Translations under genes and position numbers: made by a program
In this document: positions 42,112 through 54,205 of the stretch, one piece after another
How positions within the stretch are numbered: position 1 is the first letter of the stretch
Layout: each line of letters begins with the position of its first letter
Notes under the pieces: generated by a model
What the model saw: only the letters and a program-made list of their open reading frames with translations
Told to the model about the DNA's origin: nothing
Database searches by the model: none
NCBI GenBank assembly: GCA_023101885.1
Contig: JALPQD010000357.1
Location: 1,277,038-1,341,037, forward strand
Direction: 5' to 3'
DNA length: 64,000 nt
Origin: Typhlomys cinereus
Taxonomy: Eukaryota > Chordata > Mammalia > Rodentia > Platacanthomyidae

Positions 42112-43325
42112 CCTGGTGAGGGGGTGACATTCAGGAGGGGCTCAGCCCCCATCAGTTATCCCTGGGCCAGTGGAGGAAGGTGGCAACCCTGCCTGTCGCA
42201 TGGAGCCATTGAGGAGCAAATCGACGGATGGGAGAGGTGGGGTGGGGAGTCGCCACCTCCAGCACCAACGCGTCCCCCCAAGGTCCTCTCAGGTCACATG
42301 GCTCAGGGACTTGCAGCTGGGAGGAGCCCAGGGTCACCCTGGGAGGGACCTGGGACAGGGGCTTCCCTCTCCCCTTCTCTGCCACCCATGTTTTGGGGCA
42401 CAGCGGCTTGACTGAGGCTCTATGGCCACCCTGGAAGAACAGGTTCTCCCCAAACTCGTACAAAAAGCACAAACACCCCGGCAGCTCCTGCTGCACCCAG
42501 GAGGGGGGCAAAGGGCGCTGCTTTTTACCTCGCCTGGTGGGGGGGGAAGGCCCCAATCCCAGCAGCTCCAGCTCGGTATCTCTGGGGAACTAGCTCAGGG
42601 GCGTCCCCCTTGCCCCCTACCCCCATGCCTCGGAGTCTTGGAGTCCGAAAGTCCTTTCCAAGCCCAAACTCACCGACATTCTAAAGCACAAGCCCAGGGA
42701 CTCTGCTTGGTTGGGCTCTGCAGGAGCCCTCTCTGAGGGGCTCAGGGTGGGAGAGACGTGGCTGGGGCAGGTCAACTGACCCTCAGAAGAGAGAGCGGCT
42801 TCCACGTGCCCAGGTCTCCCTGGGCAGCACAGCCCCTTCTGAGGAACATTCCCACACGATACATTCCACCGGCTGCAATTCTGCTCAGACTCTGGGAGTC
42901 CACGGGGATCCCCAAGAGGCCAGCCACAGGGTGAGCAAGATCCTCAGAAGACAGCAGAACTCTGCCCTCTCCCTCTCCCTCCGTGTGCAGGCATACACCC
43001 TTGTACCTGCACTAACCCTCCCCCCATATTTCCAGCCTGATTGGGGGTCCCCTTCCCTCCTCCAGAGGGCCTCAGCTTTCCATGGCTCAGGGATCTCTTC
43101 GCAGCCCAGCCTGGGGTTCCTGTGCTTGTTAAGGGCCAAGGCCACAGGAGAGGGTCTCCGATACGCCCTGCGCCCCACCCTCCTACCTGGCCTCTGGCTG
43201 CAGGGGTCTATTCCCCGTGAGGACACGGACAGCCGCATGTCTGCATGGCAGAAGCGTCTCCCTTGGGCAGCCTGGGAGGGTGGTTCTTGTCTCAGTGCCC
43301 ACCAAGATTCAGTCCTATATATTTT

Positions 43326-43336
43326 AATAAAATAAA
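43326..43336 (+). terminator. KCNIP3: KCNIP3 twin polyadenylation signals
   Basis: Two overlapping AATAAA hexamers (43326-43331 and 43331-43336). Cleavage is expected 10-30 nt downstream, which coincides with the left edge of an R400 repeat whose first bases (TTGTGGCAGT) are GT-rich. Confidence 0.8.
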
Positions 43337-43350
43337 CCTGACAAAGGAGA

Positions 43351-43748
43351 TTGTGGCAGTCCATCTTCACGCTGCTGGCAAATACACAAACAATTTAAGG
43401 GAATAAGGGGTTTATTTCAGTCTACGATTCCTCATTAGAGTTCCTAGACCACCTTGGCAGGAGAGTTTATGCCCATAGCAGGAACTAAGGCAACTGGTTA
43501 TACCATATTCACAGGACTTCTGGGAGAGGGATAAACTTTCTCACTTTGCCAAAGTGTTGAACGAACCCTCGCCATCCCACCCACCTGCCGGGGAACCGGG
43601 AACAGTTCCACCTGCCTACCGCGGGCTGGGTTTTCCTAATCAATTAAATATTTTCCGAAGTCTTGTTCAGCCCTTGCTTGAACTAATTCTCCAGAGATTG
43701 CCCAGAGCCTGCGCCGTCAACTTCCAAGTTGATACCTTTGTCTACTAG
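43351..43748 (+). repeat. R400 interspersed repeat directly after KCNIP3
   Basis: TTGTGGCAGTCCATCTTCAC to AACTTCCAAGTTGATACC; starts 14 nt past the second AATAAA. Confidence 0.8.
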
Positions 43749-44089
43749 CACAGAGAGGGTTCTGGTTGCCCTGCGCTCTACCCGTTGTATCATGCTGGCA
43801 AAAACATAGACGTGGCTTTAGGGGAGGGAACACCCTGAAACTCAGCCTCCCGTGGTAATGTCACCGAGGATGAGTGAGTCAGAAATGAAGGGCCTTGTCA
43901 GCTCCAGGCACCTGAGGCAGAAGTCCCAGGGTGGAGCTCTATACCCACAAGGCCTTGGGGCAGAATGGCTCCTTGAGGTGTCCTTTACAGTTAGTTCACC
44001 CCTAGATCGTTAGCTTCACACATCCAAGAAGTCACTTCTGGGTGTCCTGAGGCTAGGGAAGGCAGGCGATAAGGCAGAAGCAAGCAGAA

Positions 44090-44300
44090 GATGTAGTTCA
44101 GTTGGTAGAGTACTTGTCTAGCATGCAGGAGGCCCCGGGTTCGATTCCCAGCACCACATAAACTGGGCGTGGTCGTGCACAGCCATAATCCCAGCACTCA
44201 AGAGATGGAGGCAGGAGGATCGGAAGTTCAAGGTTACCCCTGGCTATATATTGAGTTTGAGGCCAGCCTGGATTACAGCAGACAGTGCCTCGGGGGGGGG
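44090..44300 (+). repeat. B4-type SINE (ID-B1 fusion)
   Basis: An ID head (GATGTAGTTCAGTTGGTAGA, 'GGTTCGATTCCCAGCACC') runs directly into a B1 body (CTGGGCGTGGTCGTGCAC, 'GAGGCCAGCCTGGATTACAG'). This dimer is rodent-specific. Confidence 0.88.
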
Positions 44301-44309
44301 GAGGGGGGG

Positions 44310-44310
<1 letters not shown>

Positions 44311-44362
<52 letters not shown>

Positions 44363-44367
44363 CGCGT
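44311..44367. repeat. (GT)n(GC)n microsatellite
   Basis: About 22 GT units passing into a GC alternation, abutting the B4 tail. Confidence 0.93.
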
Positions 44368-44739
44368 AGCACAGCAGAGGACCTGGGCAAGCTGCATAAC
44401 CTCTGCGCCCGTGAAACCTGCACACACCCAAAGCCCACACTGCCAAGCCAGGCTGGCGTGAGCACAAGGATGTCCAACCCCAGCAGTGACGTCAGGCCTT
44501 GCGCATCCTGGCACGTGGGCGTGCCGCACACTGCTTCCTTCCATCAACCGGCTGTTCTCTGCCTCCATCTTGTCTGCCGTGGTCAGAGCCTTCCTCCACT
44601 CCCCCTGCCCCCTCCCGTCACCCCTCTTTGTCTCTGAAGGGCACACTCCGCCCGCCCCCAGAGGACCCAACAGCTCTGCCTGCCCTTCCGGGTGAGCGAG
44701 CTTGGCCTCTGTTGGGATTGCCAGCTGAATTTCATATTC

Positions 44740-45080
44740 TGTTGCCGTAAATAATATCTGACCCAAACAATTTAGGGGACCAAGGAGATGGCAGGTACAG
44801 TTCGTGTTAGAAGATTAGCACTAAAGGAACTGGCCATCCCGGATCCACGACCAACGGATGCTATTTGCTTTGCTAGCTTGTTAAACTGCCAAGCCAGCTA
44901 GCATTGCATCTGACCCGCCTGCCAGGAAATAGTCCTGCCTACTACGGGCTGGGTCTTCCTACATGGAATTACACAATTAACACAATCTTCCACACGCTTG
45001 CTCAGAGGACTGTCTTAACTAATAACTCCCCCACGTGTGTGCCAAAAGGCTCAGCTCTCAAGTATCAAGTTAACAGCAGA
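44740..45080 (+). repeat. R400 interspersed repeat, old copy
   Basis: Strongly diverged; recognised by AGGAACTGGCCATCCC-like and CTACGGGCTGGGTCTTCC blocks and the closing AAGTATCAAGTTAACA. Confidence 0.6.
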
Positions 45081-46289
45081 AAATGTCACACAGGCCCAAA
45101 GATCCGTAGCCATAGATTCAGGTCCCCGGAGCCAATCCATTCATCTCTGGGTGCCAAGAATATGTCATTCAGTCCCCAACCACTGGCCAACACACGGTCT
45201 GGGTTACAAAGGGATGCCTAGGATTCTGAGGGTGCAGAAGAGATAAATCTCCCACATGTGCCTAAAGACCTAACGACATCTAGGGAACTGGACCCTCACT
45301 TCTATTCTGTCTCCACTGAGCTTAGTTTCCTTATCTGTAAAATAAGCAGAAAAAAAATTATCTGATAGAACTGCTATGATAATCCAGTTCGTCCGTTTTG
45401 AGGTAGCCTCCCACTATGCAGCCCAGGCTAGCCTCTCTTGCTAACCTCTTACTAGCGTGCATCCTTCCTTCCCATGCACTGTTTCATGTCTTTTTCCCCA
45501 TTCCGCAGGAGAATATTTCACAACGATAAGCCACCAGGAAAAGGACAGACATTTCAGAAGGTGTCTCCACATCTTGGAAATCAGTCTGTGATCATCTCCA
45601 TATTCCCAGCAACTCCAAAGCTCACAGGGGGGCCGGCCAGCCTGGGAGGGGCAGCCCATGCCAGCCAGGACACAGCCAAGGGACTCACTGTCCAAACGTC
45701 CCATATGTGGACCACTCCTCACAGTGGGTGTGGTCCAGACAGATGGAGAGCAAGCGCCACCCACCTTGACGACCCCTCCACCACACTGTGGTCTGTCAAG
45801 GAGGTCTCTTGCTACTGTGGTAGCACAGAAAGCAGGAGTGGGGTCCCAGCTTTCCCCGGAGGTGCTCTGCAGCACAGTCTGCTAGACAAATGCACAGTCA
45901 GACATTGGGGTGGGCATGGTCCCCAGGATTCTTGGGATGGCATTTTCATCTCCCTGTGCTGTATCCCCTAGTGACCACCAGGGGGCGACTGCTCCACACT
46001 CCAGCCTCCTCTCCCCCATTCCCCACGCAGGGAGGGAAAGCTGCAGGGGAGAGAAGCTTTTTGTCATTTCCTTCAGTCTTCAAGACACTTTGCATTTCCC
46101 TATTGCTGCCTCATCCTCCTCATGGGTTCACAAATTAATTAATTAATTAAAGCATAGAGTGTATCAAGAAACAATTTCACAAGTGCACCCAAAGCACAGC
46201 CAGCTGCGTGCTGGGGGAGGGACACGTGGCCATGTCATTAACTAGAACACATAACTCCTTGATTGCACCGCCACTTGAGATTGACTTCT

Positions 46290-46450
46290 ATTTTCGTGTG
46301 TATATGGGGAGGTGTGTGTGTGCGTGTTAGCATGTGAGTCGTGGCATGTCATGTGTGGGGATGTGTAGGCACTTTGTCGAGGCCTGAGGTTAATATCAGA
46401 AATCATCTCGATCACTCTTCCACGTTGCTGCTTTGAGGCTGATGTTGGGG
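46290..46450 (-). repeat. tRNA-type SINE remnant
   Basis: GTGTGTATATGG tail and AATATCAGAAATCATCTCGA body; the remainder is replaced by a duplicated segment. Confidence 0.5.
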
Positions 46451-46527
46451 GGGTGGAGACTGGGATTCTCGATCACTCTTCCACGTTGCTGCTTTGAGGC
46501 TGATGTTGGGGGGGTGGAGACTGGGAT
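46407..46527. repeat. 61 bp tandem duplication
   Basis: The unit starting CTCGATCACTCTTCCACGTT repeats at an exact 61 bp offset (46407 and 46468), essentially without change, so it is recent. Confidence 0.93.
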
Positions 46528-46679
46528 ACTCTAGGATAATGGGTGAGGTTGACATGGAGGTCCATTATAAAGAGACGCTAACACAAGGGACAATTTAGAA
46601 ATATGATTTATCAGAGTTGAAGGCTGGTGGCCAAGAGAGCCATAATTTAGCCTTAAGATGGGAGGAATCTAAAGAGGGG

Positions 46680-46945
46680 CCTAGAGGAAAGAGAGAAAGA
46701 GGAAGCAAAAGAGAGAGAGAGAGAGAAAGACAGAGAGCGAGACAGGAAGAGAGAGGAAGCGACAGAGAGAAGGAGAGGGAGAGACAGGGAGAGGAGGAGA
46801 AAGAGAGGGATAAAAAGAGAAGAGAGGGAGAGAGGAAGACAGGGAGAGAAAGGGTGTTGAGAGAGAGAAGGAGTGGAAGAAAGGAGAGGGAGAGAGGGAG
46901 GAAAGAGAGGGAGAGAGATGAACGGGGGAGGAGTGAGAGGGAGAG
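46680..46945. repeat. Polypurine (GA-rich) tract, ~265 bp
   Basis: Almost entirely A and G on the + strand, with GAGA and GGAAGA units. A 130-codon Arg/Glu-rich frame crosses it and is not considered a gene. Confidence 0.9.
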
Positions 46946-48047
46946 ACCTGCAGACCCAGACTATCTTTCACGGCCTTCAGACGTTGTTAAGGAGTTGCTA
47001 GGAAGGTAGGATATTGGGGTTCAGAGTTCAAGGTCATGCAAAGGACCAAAAGTCCTCTCTCGAGGCCTCAGAGGGAGGAGGTCAGCAGTGGGCGAGGATG
47101 GTCCCTGGGGTCCACTCTGGAGGATTTCCACAAAGTGGCCGGGCTATGCCTAACAACCGAGTCTCTAGTCGACCCCAGAGCTCACCTTCTGGCCAGCAGG
47201 CTAGAATCCCCAGGCCTGACCCCCAGGCCTGGAACTACGGGCAGGCCGCCACACCTGCTCAGCGGTGGGATCCGGGGAGCCAAGCTTCGTCCTTTTGGCT
47301 TGTGCAGTGGAGTAACCTCCATCTCCCCGGCTCCTGCTTAGGCTTTTTTTAATTCTGGAAAAAACAAAAATAAAAACACGAAAGGCCTGGGAACCCCATG
47401 CCGGCTGGCACGGGCTGGTCCAGACGGCAGGAAGGAGACAGTGCTCTGCGGGCTGCTCCGGGAAGGAGGCCTCTTAGAACCAGTTTCAAGCAGCCAATGG
47501 CGGGTTTCCCACACTAAGGAACTTCAAAACATCCACGCCCCCCCCCCCGGAGGCAGAGTGCTTCTTTGCGGTCCGCGGACTCAGGAATCTGACCTTTGCT
47601 CAATGCCGTAGAGCCCTCGGGAGCATCAGTACCGTCCTGTGTCCTTCAAGTTCACAGTCATCCTGGGAGGCTTTTGCGGGTCCCTCGGTCTGGGGCTCCT
47701 ACCTCCTTCCTCCTTCAGCCATGGGCTGCGTCGTCAGGAGACCACCGTGAGCTGGGCAGAATTTCAAGTGTCACGGGGACGCCAGAAGCCGTGAAAGTCC
47801 ACGGCAGGGATTCCAGCAACAAGAACGTAGCTGGGCTGCAGATTTGGGGACCAAGCATGCCAAAAAAGACACAGGAGGACTTGGCCTTCCGCAAAACTAT
47901 GAGGAAAGGAAAGGAGGGGTCGGGGAGGCTCAGGGGATGTACAAAGGGTGGCCCTATAACCCACAGACAGGCAGGGGGACGCAGCTCGCTGGCCTGCCAG
48001 TTCTGTACTAGTTCAAGACCCTGACTCGACCAGGGGTGATCCTGAGG

Positions 48048-48220
48048 ACAGTTCATAGCTGAACTTGGCAAGAGAGTTCGCATCAGCAGAGGAGCCAAGG
48101 GAACAAGCCACGGGAATTGCTGAGAGGGGTCAACCTCTCACTTGCCAGTCTGCCCGAAGCGTGCCAAAGTACTGGACCAACTCTGTGTGAGTGTGCAGGT
48201 CGACTTGACAAGGGATGGGC
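48048..48220 (+). repeat. R400 fragment
   Basis: Central part only (AGCCAAGGGAACAAGCCAC; TCACTTGCCAGTCTGCCC), ending GTCGACTTGACAAGG. Confidence 0.6.
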
Positions 48221-48224
48221 CGGT

Positions 48225-49364
48225 TTAGTTAATCTTGGTTGTCAACTTGACGATCCCTAGGATTAGCTAACACATTAGCCGTCCCACCATTTAAAGAGAT
48301 TATCTGGATTAAGATATTTGAAATACACCGAATAACCCTAAATGTGGGTGGGTGGTACCTTCTAGTAGCAGATCACATTAAAGGAAGTGCAAGGAAGATG
48401 ATCTCTCTCAATCTCTTGATCTCTCCATCTCTCCATCTCTCTCCATCTCTCCATCTCTCCATCTCTCCATCTCTCTCCATCTCTCCATCTCTCCATCTCT
48501 CTCCATCTCTCCATCTCTCTCCATCTCTCCATCTCTCTCCATCTCTCCATCTCTCCTCTCTCTCTCTCTCCATCTCTTCCATCTCTCCATCGCTCCATCT
48601 CTCTCCATCTCCTCCATCTCTCCATCTCTCCCATCTCTCTCATCTCTCCATCTCTCTCCATCTCTCTCCATCTCTCTCTCCATCTCTCTCCATCTCTCTC
48701 CATCTCTCCATCTCTCCCCATCTCTCCCCATCTCTCCCCATCTCTCTCCATCTCTCTCCATCTCTCCATCTCTCTCCATCTCTCTCCATCTCTCTCCATC
48801 TCTCCATCTCTCCATCTCTCTCCATCTCTCCATCTCTCTCCATCTCTCTCCATCTCTCTCCATCTCTCTCCATCTCTCTCCATCTCTCCATCTCTCCATC
48901 TCTCTCTCCATCTCTCTCCATCTCTCTCCATCTCTCCATCTCTCTCCATCTCTCTCCATCTCTCTCTCATCTCTCTCCATCTCTCCATCTCTCTCCATCT
49001 CTCCATCTCTCTCCATCTCTCTCCACTCTCTCCATCTCTCCTCTCCATCCTCTCATCATCTCCATCTCTCTCCATCTCTCCATCTCTCCATCTCTCTGTC
49101 TGGCAGCTCATTGTCCCTTTTGCTGCCGTTTTTCACTAACTTCAGAACCCGGCTGCTTCAACTCTCCAACGTGACTGAAGTCCAGAGACGCCCCATGAAT
49201 CTGCCTGTCTTCAGCACCCAGACGGGAACTGAGCACTTACAGGCAGCCATTGTTGGACTGCCTAGATTTTATCTCATCAACGAATACATTTTTCCCTTTC
49301 TCTATGCGTATATCCATCCACTCTATGGGCTCTATTCTCTAGAGAACCCGGACTCATACAATAC
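48225..49364 (+). mobile_element. Older interspersed element containing a microsatellite expansion
   Basis: Left end TTAATCTTGGTTGTCAACTT, right end CTCTAGAGAACCCGGACTCA. It is the opposite-orientation relative of the 532 bp element at 7866-8397. About 700 bp of CCATCTCT array lies inside. Confidence 0.65.
48400..49101. repeat. (CCATCTCT)n array, about 700 bp
   Basis: Octamer and related 6-10 bp units of CCATCTCT with C/T-only drift. Frames of 249 and 276 codons cross it on the two strands and are artefacts. Confidence 0.95.
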
Positions 49365-50766
49365 TCAGTGCTGGCTTCTGGCTTCCACAGGCACATGCGA
49401 ACACGCGTGCACGCACACGCGCACACACACACACACATGCACAAATAAAAACGAAGTGTTCAAAGTTAGGACCAGAAGAGCCTTCCTCTGCGGTGAAACA
49501 GGGCTACTGAGCAGGCACAACTTTGAGGTCCACCTCCTAAGACCTTCTTCCTTGAGTTACCTCTAATCTGGATGGGGCTGTCCACGTTTCCATGGCCACT
49601 TCAACCATCTCTACCCCCGACAGCATGTGGGTGGTAGCCTTGCGCTCTTCCCAAGGGGATTCCTCTCTGCATTCCACACAGAAAGTTGTGGGGCGGCTCT
49701 TATCTCCAAGGAAGAAGAGCAAGGCCCGGTCTACCCAAGCCAGTTGCATTCATTTCTAGGCCTCGGTGATTGGTTGATGGGTGGGCACATGACCTGGTTA
49801 CAACCAATAGATGCCAAGAAGGTGTTGGCTAGGACCGCGGGCATGGGAGTCTTCTGAGACTGAGTTCCACAGCTCCTTTGGAAAGAAACCAGTAAGAGAG
49901 GGGGTGCTGGCTGGAGGACAGATAGGAAAGCAAGATTGGGGGGTGTTGTGAGCTGAGTCTGTGAACTCAAGTTCAAAATGTACCGTGAGCACCTTCCTTC
50001 CATCCTCAGGGCTTATTAAAGCTTTGTGTCCCCCCAGCCCCCCCCAAGTATTTCCGATCCCTCCTCCCATACGCCTGCGCTGGAACTGGATGTTCAGCGG
50101 CTTTTAGCTGGAAAATTCTCAACTGCGAATGTCAAGGTCAATGCGCTTTCCAGACTGCAGTGGCCTTACAGGGAGCTGGGCGGCGCTCACATGTCATCCT
50201 GGGAGGGAGGTGGGGAGGTTGTTTGCAGGCGAGTGCGACCAACCTGAAGCTTCCAGGGAGGGAGTCCAGGAGGAAGGAGGCAACCCCCCAACTCTCGGCT
50301 GGACTTGGAGCCCTGAGCTTCCTTGCTTGCGAGCTCTCGGGGCCAGCTCTCAGAGTCTGGAGCTTGACCTTGGACCCCCCCAAACGCTGCACCCCTCCCC
50401 CCAACCCTGGACAATCGTCTCCTGACCCAACATTGCAGCACATGGACTCTGGCAGGAGCTTTTCCCTATTTTGAAGCATCACCAAATACAGTAAAACATC
50501 GAGAAACTAAAAATAAAGTCCTAAAGAGCAGATCGTCACTTAGTTCCTGACAGCCGGCCGAGATTGCGAAACCCCGGCTTTGTTGACAAACTTTCTGCCT
50601 AGCGAGCCAATGAGGACCCCAAGGGAGGGGCCCTCAAGGGAGGGGCCGCTGGCTTCAGACCTGCGCCCTGCACGCCCAGCGCTCCAAGCCCTCCCCCCGC
50701 CCATTGCCTCAGGCGTGGGTGCATTCATTCATTCTTTCTTTCATTCATTCAAACTAGAAACCCTGG

Positions 50767-50905
50767 ACTGGGGATTTAGCTCAGTGGGTAGAGCGCTTGT
50801 CTACTGAACACGAAGTCCTGGGTTCCGTCAGGTGTGACGTCACACCGGTGGTCCCAGAGCTGGGGGGGGAGAGGCAGGAGGATCAGTTCAAACAAGACAA
50901 CCTGC
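50767..50905 (+). repeat. ID/B1 dimer SINE
   Basis: GGGGATTTAGCTCAGTGGGT A box and 'AGTCCTGGGTTCC', then B1-like GTCCCAGAGCTGG and 'GAGGCAGGAGGATCA'. Confidence 0.75.
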
Positions 50906-51657
50906 TGGGGAATGGGGATCCGCCTGCCAATCATTCCTGGGGAGGGTCTACAGTTTCTCAAGGAATCAGAGGAACGAGGGTCGATATAGATAGATCCAGC
51001 ATCGTGGCCCCAGAAATGAGGGTTCTGTGAGATTTTTGAACCCAGCATATGACCTCGGGAAGCTCTCTGAGGGGAGCCTGAGAGATAAGGGGGAGAGCCA
51101 GGTGAAAGCTATAGGGTGTGGATGAGAGACCCTGGCCCCAGCATTGATGGGGTCCAAATGCCAGCAAAGTGGGCGCGGTTGTCAGGGCAGCACATCGGGT
51201 GGGCAAGAAAGCCCCCAAGTCTTTCACTCCAGTCAGAGAGCAGCAGAGAGCCACTGCCTAGCTCAGCCCATTCTCTGCTCTGTAACAGAATATACCCAAG
51301 AATATACCCAAGAATACCTAAGACTGAATCACTTCCAAGGAAAGAAGTTTCCTTATGCCCGTGGCTTAAGATGCAGGGGAAGCCAAGACTGGGCATCCCT
51401 GTCTGAGGAGGACTTTGTACTGTTTTATAACATGGCAGAAGTCCGAACGACAAACAGGCTCACAGAGAAGGTAGGAGACAAGGGAGCTAGTGTGTGTGTG
51501 TGTGTGTGTGTGTGGTGTGTAAAACACACATTTGATAATTATATGTGTACAGATGCTTGATATTATATATATACATGTATATACAGCAATGCAAACATTG
51601 AGCTTCGTCTTTTGGACGAGAATGCCAAGTTAGCCTCTTTTCATAAGAAGCAATTAC

Positions 51658-51948
51658 AGGGCCCAGGAGTTGGCTCACCAGGTAAAGGTGCCAGTCACAC
51701 AAGCCTGAGAACTTGAGTTCTCGCCCCAAGACCCAAATTAACCCTATGGAGTTGTCCTCTGACCCATGCTTGTGTCACAGCATGCGTGCACGCATTGAAA
51801 AAAAAAGAAGAAAAAAGGGAAGGAAGGAGGGAGAAAAAGAGGGAGGGAGGGAGGGAAGAAGAGAGAGAAAGAGAGAGGAAGGAAGGAAGGAAGGAAGGAA
51901 GGAAGGAAGGAAGGAAGGAAGGAAGGAAGGAAGGAAGGAAGGAAGGAA
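51658..51948 (+). repeat. B2/B3-like SINE with (GGAA)n tail
   Basis: SINE at about 51658-51800; the A tail passes into GGGA and then about 16 GGAA/GAAG units (51880-51948). Confidence 0.8.
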
Positions 51949-51949
51949 T

Positions 51950-52267
51950 CTGCAGAGAGTGTCTAATTGATGCAGGAGGAACCAGTCCGTGGTAAGTGGG
52001 ACCGTTCCTTGGGTGGGTGGATAAAATGTAGCAGCTGGGGCCCGAGAGATAACTGAGGGCTTAAGCATTTGCCTAGAAAGTGCAAGGACCTGAGTTTACA
52101 TGCCAGATCCCATGTTAAAACATCCCTTGAAATGGCGCCATGGAAGGTGGAGCCTGGGAACCCCAGAGCTAACAATAAAGAGACAGAGTAACTCAGGAGG
52201 AGTCCTGAAGTTACCTTTGGTCCTCCACAGGCACACACAGGGCCCTTGTCTATACTCACATGCGCAC

Positions 52268-52319
<52 letters not shown>

Positions 52320-52557
52320 AGAGAATTGGTCTAGTGCTTTGGCACCTTCGGACAGACTGGCAAGTGAGAAGGTTTACCCCTCTCTCAGCAATTCCTGTAG
52401 TTTGTTGTAGCCAATTCCCTTGCTCCTGAAACTGATGCGAACTCTCTGGCCAAGCTCAACTATGAACTGTCATCAGAATCATAAAGCAAGAACAAATCTC
52501 TTGTCCCCTTGACATGTTGGTTTTAGATTTATCAGCAGCGTGAAGAGAAGCTGAATA
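51950..52557 (-). repeat. R400 copy split by a SINE
   Basis: R400 pieces at 51950-52032 and 52319-52557 read as one minus-oriented element around the SINE at 52034-52317. Confidence 0.75.
52034..52317 (+). repeat. tRNA-type SINE inserted in R400
   Basis: Head GAGAGATAACTGAGGGCTTA, body and a pure (AC)n tail (52272-52317). Confidence 0.82.
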
Positions 52558-52599
52558 GCCGGCACTGGGACACGTTGCCCAGTTAATGCTGTGTGATAA

Positions 52600-53750
52600 C
52601 CGCTGGCTAAGATCGCATCTCACAGAGCAAGAGCTGTCTTCACCTTAGTGACTCTTGCTCAAGGCCTTTCACGAGGTCAATTAGTAGCCGAAGTGTTTGT
52701 AGCTGATAAGCATGAGGCATGGGACGCGTGGAGAGCACCAGACGTGTTGCCGGCCAGGCCAGTGGAATTTGGAACCAGTGTGTCCTCTGTCCTGCTGATA
52801 ACAGTTTCCTTCGGAGAATCAGGGACTTACTATTGGGCTTTGCTAGATACTGAACATCACAGACGTTAGGTGACTACAAGATACTGGGCACTTCTCTTCT
52901 GGAGAAGTATGTGCGGATGGATATCTCTGAATGGACACAGGCGAAAATCTTTGCACATATGCAGATGCATATGTCCAAATAAACCCCACTGCAAAGGAGA
53001 CACTAGTCAGGTGGAAACCCACAGGCTCATGGGATGTGAGTCAGCCTCTATTTCCAGCCACGCCGGGCCAGGAGCGTGTCAGGAGGAGGACACTATTGCC
53101 AAATGCTAAATGTTGAGACCACTCCCAGTGGTGACTTCAGCCCCTGGGGCAGGTTGGTTACACTGACCCTCCTCCATCATGAAAGGAATGGAGATTTGCT
53201 CCTGTGGAACACATACTCTAGATGAGGACTCGCCTTTCCTGACCGAAGTGCTCCACCAGCGTTACCTGTGGACTGGAACACCTGACCCGCCCGCCTGGCA
53301 TCCTGTTCCGGCAAAGGAAGTGCAGCCGCAGGCTCTCGCAGGCTGGGAGCTTGTCTGCACACCACGCCCTGCTGGTCCACTGAAAAGCATCTGACTGACT
53401 GAAGGTGAAACTCCTTACCGAAGAGACAGGTGTGGTGCCAGGGGGCAGACCGCCTCTCGAAGGCATGATGTCATATTTCACAGAGTGTGGTGATCCAGAA
53501 CAGATAGATCTAGGTGTCAACGGGGCCAGGGATAGCAGCAAGTTCTCTAGTATGTCTAGTACCCATTCCTGGATCTTTGCTTCCCATCTGGACTGTTAGC
53601 CCCAGGGGCCACATTCGCAGCTGCACGGAGCTGGGAAACCACATGAATCTTCTGTTTACCTTATGTCCCTCACATGCCTGAATTAACACAGGTGAAAAAA
53701 GTTGAATCTACTGGCTGAAATGATTGGTCTTGGTTGCAATGCAGAAATTT
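52600..53750. other. Unassigned sequence, possibly decayed retroelement interior
   Basis: Several short broken frames with many stops. The tone (GTGGACTGGAACACCTGACC; AGTACCCATTCCTGGATC) is that of an old dispersed repeat, but I could not name the family and claim no gene. Confidence 0.35.
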
Positions 53751-53789
53751 GAGTTTGGGGAGGAATATGTTGCTATAACAGAAAAAGAA

Positions 53790-53791
<2 letters not shown>

Positions 53792-53840
<49 letters not shown>
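53792..53840. repeat. (CT)n microsatellite
   Basis: About 24 uninterrupted CT units. Confidence 0.95.
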
Positions 53841-53843
<3 letters not shown>

Positions 53844-54164
53844 GCTTTCTTAGATTTCATTCATGGAATATAAAAATTCCACAGTGGATGAGAGGAAGAA
53901 TTGTTTCCTAAGTGAAACTAAACCTAGAGAATTTTTACTAGCTGATGTTCAAATACTTTAGCCCTACGGAACACAATTTGTGTACTTTAGCTAGTCATTG
54001 CACCCAGAGAGGTGATATTTGACTTTTTTTCTGTATGCCTTATATCAAGTGCTTCCTTCATCGAATGACAGCTTCTTAGGCAGGAGTTTAGCAAGGTCAC
54101 CACTGGACTTGGCACTGTCTGACAGCATTGAATATTATTTGAAGTCCTTGACTTTTTTATTTAC

Positions 54165-54165
<1 letters not shown>

Positions 54166-54205
<40 letters not shown>

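Larger units (their letters stand above)
41926..43350 (+). other. KCNIP3: KCNIP3 3'UTR
   Basis: Continuous sequence from the stop codon to just past the AATAAA signals, with no splice pattern and no recognised interspersed repeat. It contains a pure (CT)n run at 42063-42110. The UTR end is inferred from the polyadenylation signals and from the R400 repeat that begins at about 43351. Confidence 0.8.

Noticed and set aside
44090..44160. Possible tRNA gene
   Set aside because: A and B boxes belong to an ID/B4 SINE head, followed directly by B1 sequence.
46617..47009. 130-codon Arg/Glu-rich frame
   Set aside because: Polypurine low-complexity product.
48344..49174. 276-codon + and 249-codon - frames
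   Set aside because: Created by the CCATCTCT array; residues are a simple reflection of the repeat.
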